Shown: positions 1-14,689 of the stretch, in pieces
How the letters are laid out: each line of letters opens with the position of its first letter
Numbering within the stretch: the stretch's first letter is position 1
Assembly: GCA_008360975.2 (NCBI GenBank)
Contig: CM039182.1
Span: 47,628,491-47,692,490, forward strand
Length of the DNA: 64,000 nucleotides
Reading direction: 5' to 3'
DNA from: Lichenostomus cassidix
Taxonomy: Eukaryota > Chordata > Aves > Passeriformes > Meliphagidae
The notes under the pieces: model-generated
Databases searched by the model: none
Told to the model about the DNA's origin: nothing
The model's input: only the letters and a program-made list of their open reading frames with translations
Position numbers and translations under genes: made by a program

Positions 1-3000
1 CCTTTTCCTACCTTAATGATCCTATGATTTATTTCCTAGGAGAAATGGTCTGGCCATGGAGCTAGTAGTGTAGCTCTATAGCTGTGCGTCCTCACTGGGG
101 ACAGATGATAGCGAAGCACAAGGAGGAAAGAAAATCCTTCCTTGCATTCCTGTGCTTTTACACATAAATATGTTCTTTACTACATTCAAAGGACATAGAG
201 ATTGGGTTACTTTTTCGATCATTTGTTTGATATCTTTTCCATTTCCATTTAGGGAGTAATGAATTGAGATTTTTTTAATTGGGATAATTAAATTTCGATC
301 AATAGACAATCTCATGGTAAAGAAATGTCTTAAATCATTCACCAACCCATATACAAATAAAATACTATTTTTATATATTAAATTATAATTATTAAACTAT
401 TTATTAAATTAGTAATATATATTAAATGCACAAATAAAATTGGTGGAACATGAATTAAAATACCCCTTGAACAAACAAGAGCTCTTCCCATTGCAAGTGA
501 AAAACATGAAAGGAATGTGATATCAGACCATGGAAATTTAGCACAGTTGGACCAACCATAACAAAAGCTTTGCTGCCTTTTCATTTGGAGTGTAATGGAA
601 GCCCATAAATGCATGAATCTTGACAAAAAACTTCAACTGCATAAGTCACAGGCTCTTTTAACAGTGCGAGACAGAACTTTTGCGCTTGGGAAGTTTTGCT
701 GCGAGCTACAGGGGGAAGGGAAAGTTAGGCAACTGAAAACAGAAAGTTACTCTCATCTTCATAAACAACTCCTGCTCAGAAACTCTGTGGATCCAAATTG
801 TCTATAATACATAAAGACAATACACCTGAAGAGATGAGGTTTTTTCAATATATCTGCAATGGATAACTTTTCTACAGTGTCCTGACACATTTGTGAGGTG
901 AGTAACACATCTGGCTCTGTCACACTGCCCACTTTCCTTCCTGAACAGAAATCTGCTCCTTGAGCAAGTCTGGAAGCCAGAATTTTACAGACTAAAACAT
1001 GAAGCACTGTCTGGCTTGATCAAAAGAAACATGAACCAGTGGCATAGCATAAAGGTCTTCACATATTCTGGGATAAGACACATCCAGCCTTATCCCTCAG
1101 ACTTGACGTAGGATGATTCACACTAAACAGAATAAAAATGCCAGGCAATTTATGACTACTGGGTGAGTGATCTTTCGTCTTTCCTCCCCATCCTTGCCTT
1201 TCTTCCTTTCCAGGTCCAAGAGGTTGGCTGATTTAGGGACCTGTAGCATAATTTCAACTACTATTGAAATAAGTTTTAAAAGTTTTCCAGATGACAGTGT
1301 AAGCAAGCAACTGCAGTTCAGTTTCTCAAGATCTTTATTTGCATTGAATTCTAGCTCAGCACCAAGGTCACACAGTTCCTTTTGTCCATAAACCTACTTA
1401 AACAGAGACATTGGAAGCCTTGTTCCCCACCTGAATGTCTTTTCATTGTTTGGGGTTTTTTTAACACGTGAATGTAGTACCTCTGAGGTTCAGCGTGAGG
1501 AGTTTTGAAATATTAATAAAATACAGAATCACAAAGGTTTATGGCAAGTACCCAAAACACATGTGAACAGCCACAGTTGTTTTTAAACTCTGCTTTCTGC
1601 CCAAGCACTATGCAACACTAGAAAGCTGTGTAGTCTAACTTTGACTCAGGTCTGGCAGGTGGAACAGTTATTAAAAGAAAGGCTGCAGTGCCTGGAGGTT
1701 TCATTTCCTTGTACAAACATGAGGGTACATTGGAGCATGTGGTGTTGATGATACTGTGGGGACAAAGCACAAACTACTCAGGCCATTAAAAACCCACATC
1801 CCAGACTACACCACATGGCAGCACAGAAGAAAACCGAAGCATTTCTTGCTAACACAAACCAATTAAATTATTTTTAGCTTCTACAAAAACAAAAAACACA
1901 GTAAAAAAAGCAGCCACACTGGTCACTAAGACAATAAGCATTTCTAAGATTAGTCTTCAAATTCTCTAAATACATGCACCCCCTTCCCCACCTCCCAAAA
2001 GGAAAGTCATAGTAACCATCAGGATGTCTGCATTTATGACTAAAGATCATAACCCAAAGGTTTAGATTTAAGGTTGAAGGTTTTACTTTTCATTCTGCAG
2101 TGCAAAAGGGCCAGTTTTGCTCTTTATTCCCAATGCAATGATCTATGTGGCCATTTTCTGTGACTGCATATTTAGCAGAGTGAGCTAATGGATCCCTGAT
2201 ATGTTTTATTTTCTTGAGAAACAAGTACATGTATGTGTCTGCATAAAGAGATGCATACATATATGAATATGAGTGTATATGTTTTTGTGTGTGTTTGCAG
2301 ATGTGTATCTAAGAGTCCCATGTATGGACATCAGAGCCAAAATGTAAGTAAGGGGACCAGAAAAACATTCTTTCATAACCTATGAGTATGCTTAAAAGCA
2401 GCCCTAAGAGCCCAGGGTGTCTGGCCACTGTCTCCATCCAAGCCCTGGATGGCTCACAGAGGAATCTTTTGAGATTTGGCCCACATGGACCAGTGGGCAG
2501 TCCTACACAGACCTAATTCATGTCCCTTGTTACTGTATTTTGGGATATTTCACTTGAAAATCATTGGGTTCATAAAGGTGAGGAAACTCAGGTATTTACT
2601 ATCCTGTGGGGAAAACCATAGGCAAGTTCACTGTGCTCAACATGCTCAGAGTGAATGGCCACCCTAATTAGAGGCTAAAGCCATAGATTAGCAAAACATT
2701 GGGCAAAGAGGGTTTTTTAAGAAAAGAAAAGACTCCTTTTAGGAAACCTTCATTTTTTATGTGGCAAGGACTCTGTTTGGATCCCACATGCCACTGCACC
2801 CTCTTTAAGGAAATCAGTGACTGATGTAGACTGCTACAAGGTCTACCCCAACCATCATGGCTAGAAGAAATGACCAGAGACAAGCAGAGCAAGTGAGCCA
2901 GACAGTTGCAAAGATGCTCAGCAGAGGAAATGGGCATCCATGGTGAAAAGCACAACCAGTAGGGAAACTTGATATAGTAATGCTCATAACAGTAGGTCTA

Positions 3001-6000
3001 TATGGCCTGTGATCTTTCCCCACCACAGTACCCAAGAGGTAAAAAAATAAAATTTTACAGCCATATGTCCTCCACAATCATTCTGCTCTGTGTGGGATGA
3101 CATATGCAGCAGGATGCATTTTTCAGAATAACAGTCACTGAGTAGGTCAGTTGTCACCAAGACCTTTACTGGAGGTAAACATGTGCAACAAGGCATCTTT
3201 GTTTGGACATTCATTGATGTTTCTCTGGTGACTTTGGAACTGCTTGTGTTTTGCTTCTCATGCTCCTTTCCACGGTTTATGTTGTTTGCCATTAACACAG
3301 TCCTGTGTGTTCATGGCAAGGCTTGGCTCAGCAGCATCTGCTCCTCCAGCTCCCTCTGAGCACCAAGGAAAAGAAATCACTGCCCTCCCCTGTGCCATCA
3401 CCTCTGATTTCCTGCTGCTAGAACACCAGCACTGCCTGACACAGTTTATCACCTTCAGTGACCTCTTTCTGTGCAGGCTGGATAAGCCTTGTACACTCAG
3501 TTGATACATCTCAGTAACACAGAGGAATATATTTTCACTCCATTTTCTGCACCAAGAACTTGATATGGGCTCCTCCTGTGACAATCAGAAAGAAACCCAA
3601 GCTTAAATCCATGTCCAACCATCACTTGTGCTGTTTGGTCTTTAACTTCTGCTGGTTACAGGCTATGAATCCGCTAAATTTGTCTGGTCTTTCAACCTCT
3701 TGGTTGTTAGCTCCTTTCCTAACAGTGATAGTATGCTTCAAGTCTGAATCTCTTCCTTGTTATCCCTGATGCTTTGCAGTAACAGTACTTATTTTTTTCA
3801 AATTACAGGGGGTTTGTTATTATGAGAACGCTTCATATAAAAGTGCCTTCTGGAAGCAAAGAAAACATGGCAAGTTCAGTGCGTGAAATAAACGCTGTAT
3901 ATTATGCCACTGATTACAAGACTATACAAGCAAGCTCCTGAACACCCATTTAAAACCCCTTGTTAGAAAAGTAGTTTTGTCAGACCACTGGCTTTGAAGT
4001 CTAATTTCATGGAATCTGTCTGAGCACTCACTTCCTTAGCTAAGGATGATCAAACATGGCAAAACCCAGTAACCAGTGCACAGAATGCACCTCATAAAAA
4101 TACATAATACAGATAGATCTTTTAAAAATAAATAATCATAATTTATTGGCTACATTAATGCTTTCATTTTTTTAGGATTTTAATTTCACTTCAGTGAGTT
4201 TCCAGTCTCCCTTCAGTTTATGCCAGAATTTGGTCTAAAATCCTGGCCTGACAATCCATGTTGCTGACTCCAGGGAAAATGAAGCTGCTTATTCTAATTA
4301 AAACAATTTATTCTATAGTCCGGGTTAACAATTATTTTTGAAGACCAGCAATTTCACGGATTTTATCTGTGTTTTGCTTCAAATTTAGTGATGACTCTGC
4401 TGTCTGTCTTCCGACCTCATCCTTCAACACCCTGGTCTCCCAGTGAGTCATTTCAGAAAATTCCCCAGCAATTGTCTGGTGTACTGATTTATGTCTAACT
4501 AAGGGAGCAGCTGCCTGGGCTGCTGCTCTCTATCAAACATGGCACTTATTTTAATGGATCAATTGCACAGGTATTGTTTACAAACCCATTAGAGGTCTTT
4601 ATTATTTCTGCATGTAATTATATGTAAATATATATTGTGTATATAATTAATAATATATATTATTATATTAAAATTTCTGTTCAAGGTTTAACAAAATATC
4701 AAGATAATTCTTATTGGGTTTGTAATGTTAAAGAACCCTTTTTTTAATCCCATAATTTCATCACTGACACAGATTTTTTGTAGAAAAAAGGTACTAAAAA
4801 TTCATTATGTTCCATTTAACAAGAAAAATGGCTACAAAATTCTCAGTTACATTTAATTTCTAAATTTTATGAAACTGAAAAATATTAATGCATTTTATGC
4901 ATGAGAATTTGTAATAAGCTAAGAGAAGGCTTCTATTTCCCACTGTGCTGTATAGACACGCCATACCAACCATGTGAGTACATAATCTTTCTTAGTGACC
5001 AAAAGTCCTCTCAGAAATATTTTTGCCCACAACCAATATAAAGTTTCCAACCCCGTTTTACCACTGGAAAACAAATAGATTTATTTTGTGCCTATTCATT
5101 GTAACAAGACCCAATGTACAGAATTTGATATTTTGTGCTGGTTTCCTCCATAGCAAATGATGGGATGAAGCACAGTCAATCTAGAAAGGGTTAAAGCTTA
5201 TGAATGAGGTTCTGTAGCATATGCCTTTTAGAAAAAGACAGAGAATAAATTTGCTTTTAAAATGGTTTCATATACAAAATTGATTAAGTCATTTTAGTCT
5301 AGGAGAAATCTCAAATGTGTTCCAACAAATTTCAGGTGTGACGGAGGTATTTACCCCAAGAGTTTCTTGAGCAAAGAGGAAAACTCAGTTTCCTTGCCCA
5401 AACCACAAAGATGTAAGACATTCAAGAAAGCAAAAAAACTGTGGAGGCAATGGACAACTTCAGTGCCTGGAAGGGCATGGAAAGCTACATCAGGAGAACT
5501 GGCTTAAAAGTTTCAGCAGTTGGGCAGGATTAATTGACAAAAGTGAAATTCCTCATCATAATTCAGATCTCTCATATCTGCATTCTGCCAAAATGTATTT
5601 AGGTATATGAAGCACAGGAGACCCTGGGAAAAAATTGTAGTATTTGATCAAGTTCTATCAAATGGTTGGGTACCAGGAGAACGTCTTAAAGACAGCCATA
5701 CCATGAAAATACTGACAAATCTGAATACAGGTGTTTCTAAAGGCTAGTCAGAAGTGGCTGATTGAAATAAGTAATTCAGATTCTTCAGCACCAGAGATAC
5801 AACAAGAAAAAGAAGACTGGGAAGGATTTAATTCCTCAGTATTCATCACAGGCACTCTTTGATCCAGTTGCTTAGAAGCAAACATTCTCAAATTGGACCT
5901 TAAGGGTCGCAACAAATTCACCAAGCCTGAAACCATTCACAGGCTTTCTTCAATCAATCAATGGAGGTCCCCTGAAACCCATAATAAAACATTGTCCTCA

Positions 6001-6923
6001 GCCAAGGACAGCTGATGCTACAGACCTTGACTGCTGAAATGTAGATGCTGATATCCTTGGTCTCCTTTTAGACTCCTGAACCTTGTTCTTCCCCTCAACA
6101 CTTTCACTGCACAGCAACAGGAGTTGCCAGACCTCAGACCAGTCTGGAAGACCTCAGGATTTAGGGAGGTACAAAACTGTTCTTGCAGGTCTGCGTTTTT
6201 GCTACGTGACTGAAGAACCTGCCCAGAGATAGACAGCAAGCTATGGGAGCATAGCTGTCTGCTCTACAGAGGGTATGGTCAGCTCTGGGGTGTCTTGTGA
6301 ACATAAAACAACTCCAGACAGACTAGACCTTCACCAGATTCATTGATCTATAGATACAATTTTTATCTGGAGTTCACTACATCAGCCAAAGGTTTGCAAG
6401 TGGGAAATAGCAAATGGTCTGACAAGTGCCTCTTCAGCTGACGTTATTATTTAGCACGAATGAACATTGTTTTGTTTCCAGTTACTTAAATGGGTCTTTG
6501 TAGTAATGCTGATGTGTAAAAAACAGTTGAATTTCAGGATGATAAATCAGGTTCAATTTCCCAACAGATTCTATCCAAGCTCAAATATATCAACAGACCC
6601 TTCCACATACACTTGCCCAGTGCTCATGAAACAGAATCAAAGCAAGTACTGCATTCAGTGTTAATCATTCGTTTACATCCAATGTGGAATATGGACTGCT
6701 TGTGGGTTTGTGGTTTTTGCCTGGCGTGGTCCAGGTGTGTTCCACTTCTAGGACTCAAAAAACCCCAAACACCTTGTTTATTGAGTGTTATTGCAATGAT
6801 GATATTAGTCTTTGTTTCAGGGTCTTACAAGATATAGTTTTGTGATCATAGAGATGATGTCATGGTGAAAGCCAAGCTGCAACAAGTTTGAACAGCCTAG
6901 TTGATTTCCCCAAATGTCACTCC

Positions 6924-6942
6924 TTTTTTTTTTTTTTTTTTT
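6924..6942. repeat. Poly-T run
   Basis: Uninterrupted T run of 19. On the minus strand this is a poly-A tract, which could be the tail of a retroposed sequence, but no processed gene copy was recognised beside it. Confidence 0.8.
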
Positions 6943-8340
6943 CTGGTGGCCATGCCAATTGCCTCACCAGTCATATTCCATTTACTTCCAGAATAGAGCA
7001 CAACAATGCAGTAGGTTGCAAGTGTCTGTGAATTTCTATTGGGTGCTCCTCTGGTTATTTGACTTTATGTGCATCAAAAATGGTCAGTATTTCTCTTCCT
7101 ACTGAGCAGACTCACAGAGGATATCACAAATCATATTTCCTTGTGGTCCTCTATACATATTTCTCTTCTGAGGCCCAGCTGAATAAATCAGACAGTAAAG
7201 TTCTGGCAAAGATTTAGGCCAGTAGAATCTCAGGACTACACCTTTTGGTGGAGTGAGAGGGGTCAGCAATGTAAGGAACAAAAAGCTCTTTCAAATCCTT
7301 ATCAAAACAAGTTCTGCTGTTGCAACAGGGACTTTGCTACCTCTGCAGCACTAATAATTACTACTAACAGCACTGCTTTGGTGCCCACCAAATGCTCATG
7401 TGACTGTAATACCCACTGCCTTCTCAGTCTGTCGCTGACCATGCAGACATGGCCACTGTACCATTGTTACCCAGTACTCCACAACCATCTGGACACCAAC
7501 TTATTCATCTGCAGATCCATGCTCTTTGTTTATCCTCCCTCTCATCCTGACTTAGGCTGGAGCACAATTCCAGCTTTGGCAACAGACAAAATTGAGAACT
7601 GTCAGTGCTAGAGTTTTTTGGAGATAAAATTTGTTTTCCTGCCTTCTGTTCTAGACATTTCTCTTTTAGCAGTCACAGCCACATCAAGAAACATCTGTTT
7701 CAACCTCTTCAGCACCCACAGATATCTCCATGTCCTTAAATTCTACCAACCACCCTGATGCATGTGACAAAAGGACAAATAAATGATGGTTGGGAAATGC
7801 ATTAGGAAATTCCACTGCCAAGTTCCAGGCTGGCATAAAAAGATTAAAGGCCTTCTTTTGATTGCTACATTCTTCAGTAAAGGCAGTTTTATCACCATCA
7901 GTTTCAGCAATAAGTGGTTCAAACCAACAGGAATTTATTAACAGCATTCTGAGCACTTCATTTCTTCAGAGAGAATTGTAACAGCAGTGTCTAGTTCTCC
8001 TCTGTCCCATGGGGTTTCTCTTAAAGAGAGAGATGTCTGCATTTCCTCACAGCCCACACACAAGCAAACAAAGCTCTTTGTTCCCTTCCCTCCATGTCTG
8101 ATATTTATTCACAGTGCAATGGGGTAAAGTGAACTCAGCAGCCCAAGGGCCATTTTCTGGGCCTGGGTGCTCCACCAGGGGATAATACCCTCCACTCTAC
8201 ATGATAATGTGATGAGCATGACTGGCTAAAGATGATGGCTACTGTCATTTATTTGATAACTAGTGCATTGATAACCATTTGCTTCTCTGTGCTGATAGTC
8301 CAACAACATGCAATTGGGCTTAATATTATTTTCCAACTTT

Positions 8341-8386
8341 TATATATATATATATATATTTTTTTTATATATATATATATTTTATA
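8341..8386. repeat. (TA)n microsatellite split by a T run
   Basis: Two runs of alternating T and A flank a short T stretch. The tract is self-complementary and could form a hairpin; otherwise it is an ordinary simple repeat. Confidence 0.9.
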
Positions 8387-11300
8387 GTGTGTGCTGAGGC
8401 TTGTATAACATAAATGGAGCTGGTGGAAACATATCTACCCTTTGGACCAGGCGCTTACCCTTCCCAGAAAGTCTATCTTATTATTTCTGTTCAAGAATAC
8501 ACGAAGTTGGCTGCATGCCTGGATCTGCATCTGGTGTCTAAAAAGAAAAATAACAATTTGCTTCAACACTATATTTGGAGATGACAGAGGACAAGAAGAA
8601 GTTGAGGCTGCGCAAGTTTGTAATGGAACTGAGCAGCTACACACCATAGTTTGAAGATGATGGTTCTGGGCCTAAGAGCAGGAGCCAGAGAATAGAACTC
8701 TTTCCTTGTATATACATCCTTTTCAAAACAGGCCATGGTATACTAGAATATGCTGTGTTTTTTTCAAAATCCCAGGACCTTATGAGTACATTTTTTGGTT
8801 ACTTTTCTTGTAGAAGTTCTCCAGACAGGTGGAGCAAAATTCATTCTCTGTAAACTAAACAAGACTTGTGCCAACATGCCACTTCTATTATGATAATCTC
8901 TTGAGGCCAAGAAGGTAGTCCCTTGACACCACATCTCTATTACACCTCTACCCTGAAAAGAAGCTGAAGAAAAGGTCTGGTATCCCTGATCTCTCGGGTA
9001 ATCAAGTCAGCATGAGGAAAACATGTACTTAACTAATCCACAGCCATACTTAACTAATCTCACTTACTGTAGTGAGAGTGTTTTGCATAGTGTCAGCGTC
9101 TTGGCTAGCTAATAACTAACCTGTAATAACTAGCATGTTCTTACCACAGGATGTGCAGCCTCCTAATTTTTGTGGGATAGATGATCAGTTTTCGCAGGAT
9201 GGGTATTTCCGTGGATGGGATCCTGTTTTGCTCAAGTATGTCTCTGTGAAGAAAAACTCAGTCCTTTCCCAGGCTCAAGATCTGCATTGAAAAGGAAGAC
9301 AATGTTCAGCCTTCTGAAACTATTGATTGACTGAATGTTTCTTTCCTCATAGTATTATTTAGCCAGAATTATCCATGTGATTCTTCAGTCACTGAGTCCT
9401 AGCATTACTTTGGATGCCTTTTTAGGGAAATCAACATTCATGTGACTTTAAACATCGCTTTATAGTAGAAATGCCTATTCCAAATATTAACTTTGTATTG
9501 TGGCAATGATATATTGTGGATGTAGTTCTCTAAATTCACTTTAAAATAACCCAGAGAAAGAACAGATGGAAAAGATTTTTAAAGTCTTCATAACAAATCC
9601 CAAGCAATTTCCAGAAACTATGTCAGTCAGTATAATAAGCAATTACACTCACAGTTTTTCCCTTTTGAAAGACTTGATATTGTATGTATAGGACTTCTTA
9701 ATCCTATATTGCATTTCTACAGCTTTTGAAGTCTCTTTTAAACTTTGGAAAGTGAAGTTATTGGAAACTTGGCTATTCTCTTTTATTTGATGGCCAACCA
9801 AAATACTGGATATGTCTTGTCAGACGTAAATGATAGGATAGTATGTTGTGATGTGTGTATTTTAGCAACCAAATCCTTGTTTGTAGAGGTTTTATGTTGA
9901 CATGGGAATCATGCACCACTTCATCAGTAATTTCACTCTTAAACCAGGGTAATTATAATAAAACACAATAGAGTAGAACCAAGCCACAACTGAAACATTA
10001 GCTTTCTATCCTGTCCCATCACTTGTGAATGAGATGTGAAAAGTTCAGGCTTACCGTAACTCTTTCCTAGTACCCAATACACAGGATTTCAAACAGTATA
10101 AACAAAAACTTTCGAGTTCTTACTCTTTTGGGTATTTTTTTCTCAAGCGGAAAAGCCTACAAAAACACTGCCATAATTCAATAGAACCTCATTTTATGGC
10201 TTGCTCATCTCTTCTAAAGTTTCCTGATTGTCTTTCCTTATGGTGTCTGCCTGATGAAACATGTTTGGCTGAACTCCTCTTTACTAAGGTACCTACTAAA
10301 TAGAAAAGTTTCTGAAACCTATGCATTTACAGGTACTACCATTTTTTCTCTACTGCTTTGTTACTTTGTTATTTGTACTTCTGGCGGACTTGTCATCCTT
10401 AAACAGTACCTCAACTGCATCTGTTAACCTTGTGAATTCAGGGCACAGATAACAAGTTTGCTGCACTGCTGTGATGTTTTAATTCCTAGTATCGGAATAA
10501 TTCACACACCTGTGGCAGTCTGGTTCTCCAAAAAGCAACAGCACTGCCATGTCCATGCCAAGTGAGTAGTTCTCATTGACTTTCAGAAATAACTAACATA
10601 ATTAAAAATGCAAGGGAATTAGTTCATACTTCATCATCAGTTCAAAGAATGGAAATGTTTCTCTAAATATCCCTAAATGTATCATAAGTTACGTCTTCAA
10701 AAATAAGAAGAGGAAAGGTCTGGGTTATATTCATGGCTTAGGTTGAAGGAACATTAAGTAAGCTTACTTTGGCCCTGATGAATTCCAGTTGTAGTGTTTG
10801 CTCCCATTCCCTGTACCATGAAAAAAAAAATCATTTAGGCTTAGATCCCAAAGGCTGGGAAGAAAATAAACAAACCCACTTTAGTTCTTCTACATAGAGG
10901 GTCAGGCAGATAATACTTTTAAAACAAACTTTGTCTGAGAATTTCTCCTTTGGAAGCTGAGATCTCTTTGAAGGCTCTAACCTGGTGCTCAGAACATGAT
11001 CTACAGCTGCTGGCTGCAGATTTGAGCTCTATACCACCTCCTGATGGAAACACATCTATGGATATTTATAAAAGCCAGAGGACGCATGTGCAAATTTCTG
11101 CACCTCTCCACTAATGTTCTTACATATTCTTGCTAAAAAACTCAGTAAGATACTGATGCAGTATCTTACCAGTACCATTTTTTACCATCTATGCAGTACC
11201 ATTTATTACAAACTAATTACAGCTGAATGCAACTCCTGCATAAAAGGGAATAAAAGACAGTATCTATGTATTATTTATTTACTGTGCTTATATGGAGCTG

Positions 11301-12840
11301 TAGTCTGCTCATTTGTCTAAAACCCTTTTTACATTAATCGCCTTGAACGGCATTTCTGCCCCTGCCTCTCAGTCTCTGTCCAGGAGCTGCATTAAATGTG
11401 GCCTATCAACTTTTCAGTCTTCATATGCAGCTTTCAAATTTACTATTTTGTTTGGTACAAGAGTAAGCTAAGTATTTTTGTCTTTGATGCCTCACTTGTT
11501 AAGTTATTGTTCCAAGAAAAACCCACCATTGAGAGTCCCTATTCTGGCCCTCCTGAAATCTAGCTACCAACCTCAAACACAAGTAACTTTGTCTGCATAG
11601 TATGCAGCTCCACAGAGTGGCTTTTAAATCCTGCATCCCTGAAAAAGGTTCTAGGAGTGTTCTCTGCCAACACCGTGGTTAAAAAACAGAGGTGCAGATG
11701 TTTTCCAAAGCTTCCCAAGACCTGAAATGAGCTGAGGATGGATGACCCTCTGCATCTCTTCACCAGCCAATACATCTACAGAACACTTGGTAGTAAAGCA
11801 CTCAGGTGGCCCCCATGCTTACAGGCAACATCTGCTGCCACATGTAGTCAGACCGCAGCTTTTGGCAGAGCTGCTGCCTGATGTGGGAAAGGTTTAGGTT
11901 GTCAAAGCCATTATGCAGTGGCAGGTGCCTGCCTGGAGCTGACTAACCACCTGTTCATTGCCTGCATTTTTCTCCCCCTCAAGGGCAATCACAGAAAGAG
12001 AACAAGACAGTAGTTCCCAGCAAGGAAGTAACTGTTAACACACTTGGGAAATTAATAACTGCAGCATGGTCCTACTGTAAACAAAAGGAACGAAGTCACT
12101 GAACCCAGGATGAAGAGATCTTTCCCATCAGCCCACTCTCTGTGCATGCCATGCCCACCACATACTCCCTGCCCTACAGGTGTGTGACAGGATGTAACAC
12201 TGCCCCAGGCAGGAGGGTTTCAAGAGAAGCTGAGGTTTTTCGGAGCAAAAGAGGCCTTTGTGAATGAAGCCACGACTGCGGCATTAACTCCAATTATTAA
12301 TAAGGTACAAGTTCAAAATCAAAGCCTGTACCCACACAAGAGACACAGTTTTGGGGGCTCAACACCATGAGATGATGATCAAGGGTTTCTCCTGTGTGCT
12401 GGAAAGGGAATCAGCCGTGTTCCCAAAATGAACTACCAGCCAAAACATACCTCAAAAATCAAATCCACCTCCCACACACAATGGCAAAGGTTGCAACCCA
12501 CAGCTTCCTACATTTCTCTATGCTCTTTACCTAATGGATGGGATTTCCCACTATAACCAGGACAATTTTAGGTTTCTATAACACTGAAAAAACCAAGCAT
12601 TTCCTTCTCCATTTCCCTAGTACAGAGCAGAGTTTAATAGAGCATAGAAGAGCAGCCTCTCTTCCTTTTTAAGTAGCTCTACTGATTTAGGATAAAATAG
12701 AAATTATTAATGTAAAACAACTAGAAGCTGGATAATAGTAATAATATTTTTGAACTGATTTAGAGAGCCAGAGATTGGATAATGATTTACTAAGATATGC
12801 CTGCTGCAATCCATTTATTATTCACTTAATGAATTTGTGC

Positions 12841-12845
12841 CTACC
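12841..12845. repeat. Target-site duplication, left copy
   Basis: The five bases CTACC lie directly before the TG that opens the solo LTR at 12846 and are repeated directly after its closing CA. Confidence 0.6.
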
Positions 12846-13595
12846 TGGTGTCGGGGAGGATGGAGAAAAGAGAGCCAAATAATTGAGAGAAACCACCAAG
12901 TGTAACCGAGCATCCTGCCCTCGGACCCAGGAGTGGTACAAGTTGGTTCTCAGGCTTGGACTTGGACCAAGGACCAAGGGAGCATGCACAAGGGAACAGG
13001 GTGAACAGTTCATCGCGGTGAAGACTATCGACCACGTCATAATGTCGCTGTTGAGCAGCTAGCAGAGTAATGAATGCATCGGTTCTCAGTGGCAAGAAGG
13101 AATGACCTTTATTGTTTTGATTTCATCACATTTATAGAGTTCTCAAAAGTCACCCAGATTGGTCAGTCAGAAGCCTTCCCCCAGGCCTGATTGGCCAGGC
13201 CTGCACTGCCCAAGTTCTGGGACACTATTCCAAAACATCCAAACTTTATCTTTATTTACAAAACACAAGAAAACCTCTCATGGGAAAAACTGTGCTAGCC
13301 ACAGCATAATTAATCATTGGGACCTTTGCCACAATTAATCTGAGACACTGTGCTTGCGTGAGCATATTTAAATGAACTTTGAACTCATTATAATACGAAG
13401 CGGGGATAGGCAATGAATATGTATAGGGGCTTTGTCTAACTTTATGCATATGTAATCTGTAACCTAATATAAGCCAAGTGAAGCACTGTTGAGGGTGTGC
13501 ATGTCTTTGGAGGGGCTAACCCCCATGCACCCCAGCTGGAATAAACACATACCTACTTCATAGCTATCTGAGTTGTGGAGTCCTTCTGTGCTTCA
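12846..13595 (-). mobile_element. Solo LTR of an endogenous retrovirus, 750 bp
   Basis: The element opens with TG, closes with CA and is flanked by the same five bases CTACC at 12841-12845 and 13596-13600. Read on the minus strand it has an LTR promoter layout: two CCAAT boxes (13190-13194 and 13158-13162), a CTATAAA box (13131-13137) and AATAAA (13108-13113), followed by about 250 bp that would be R-U5. The plus strand also holds AATAAA at 13540-13545 and a TATA-like stretch near 13465, so orientation is inferred, not certain. No internal retroviral genes are present, so this is a recombination-derived solo LTR. The family was not identified. Confidence 0.65.
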
Positions 13596-13600
13596 CTACC
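13596..13600. repeat. Target-site duplication, right copy
   Basis: CTACC directly after the final CA of the solo LTR, identical to 12841-12845. Confidence 0.6.
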
Positions 13601-14689
13601 AAGCACATGACTTTGCAACTGAAATAATTAGCTTTAACATAAAGCATCACAAGCCGTCAACGCTTTATGTTTACAGTCTGCTTAAAGTCGAAGTAGTTTC
13701 CTTTAGGAATTTAATTCATCAAGAATTCTTTTAACTAAGAATTCTTAGTTAAAAATGCAAATTATTATCAACATCTTCTTAAAATATAGAAAAACTTAAT
13801 TTTCTAAAGCTATGGTTAGATTTTTGAATCGGGTAGTTTTGTTACCTTTTTAACTTGCATTTTCTTATCTATATAATGGCTATATAAATAGTGTTCTCTC
13901 ACTTGTCTTTCTATCACTCTGTGCCAGTATAAGATTATACAAAATACATCACTGTGAAAATCTGCATGATTTTAACATCGCAGAGCCATTTATTCCCATA
14001 AAAATTTACATACGAAGCATCTTTCTCTAATACATATGTGAAGAAACATTATGCTCTCAATGACTGTTTAGTTAATTTCTTTGTCCAAATTAATCTACAT
14101 TGGTACGAATTATTGTGAAATGCAATAGGTTTTCACTGACTTAAGAAGCCTTTAATGTCTGTAATGCATGTGAATTTGACCTATTGCCTTCAGCCCTGTT
14201 TTCTGAAAGTTGCAGTTCACTGTGATACAGATGATGGAAATACCTCCTCTGACAAAAAGATGGCTGCATGAAACAACGGGTTTCCCCCACAGTGTGTTAT
14301 TTCCTGGAAACATTCCTGGACAAAAATCTGGTAATGATGTTTCCTGTTCTTTTTTAAAGCTTCTACAAGAGGCAACTCAAATACAGCTACTGTGGGTCAG
14401 ACACTATTTTTTAAATTTTCAGATTTATTTTCCTTCTCTTTATAGCTCAGTGTTTCGGGATTGCTAGACTGAACCCTAAGAACAAGAATCGAGCAGTGTT
14501 TTAACTTGGCTGGCAACCAAGCAAAAGCTGACAAGATATTTCACTCATCTGAGGGCCTTTTGTCAACGTGCGCTGTTCATATGCATCGTCATCTCACCTC
14601 CAGCATCCAGCTTCTACATAAATTTTTGACTTTCATCCTTTCCAGGATGCCTTTTGCTTGATGGGGGAGACCGCTTTTCTTTGCAAGTC
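13601..14689. other. Noncoding stretch with a perfect palindrome
   Basis: No gene recognised. Positions 13729-13754 form a perfect 26-bp palindrome centred on an EcoRI-type hexamer (GAATTC). A second copy of its central 10 bases lies immediately upstream at 13721-13730. Confidence 0.6.

Larger units (their letters stand above)
1..12840. other. AT-rich noncoding stretch, no gene recognised
   Basis: Open frames here are short (under about 100 codons), occur on both strands and show no recognisable protein family. I see no exon with flanking splice signals that I can assign. In mammals EPDR1 lies upstream of STARD3NL, but no EPDR1-like exon was found. Local simple sequence includes a T run at 6924-6942 and an AT-dinucleotide tract near 8341-8386. 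Old, unrecognised repeat DNA may be present, particularly around 5.3-6.3 kb. Confidence 0.6.
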
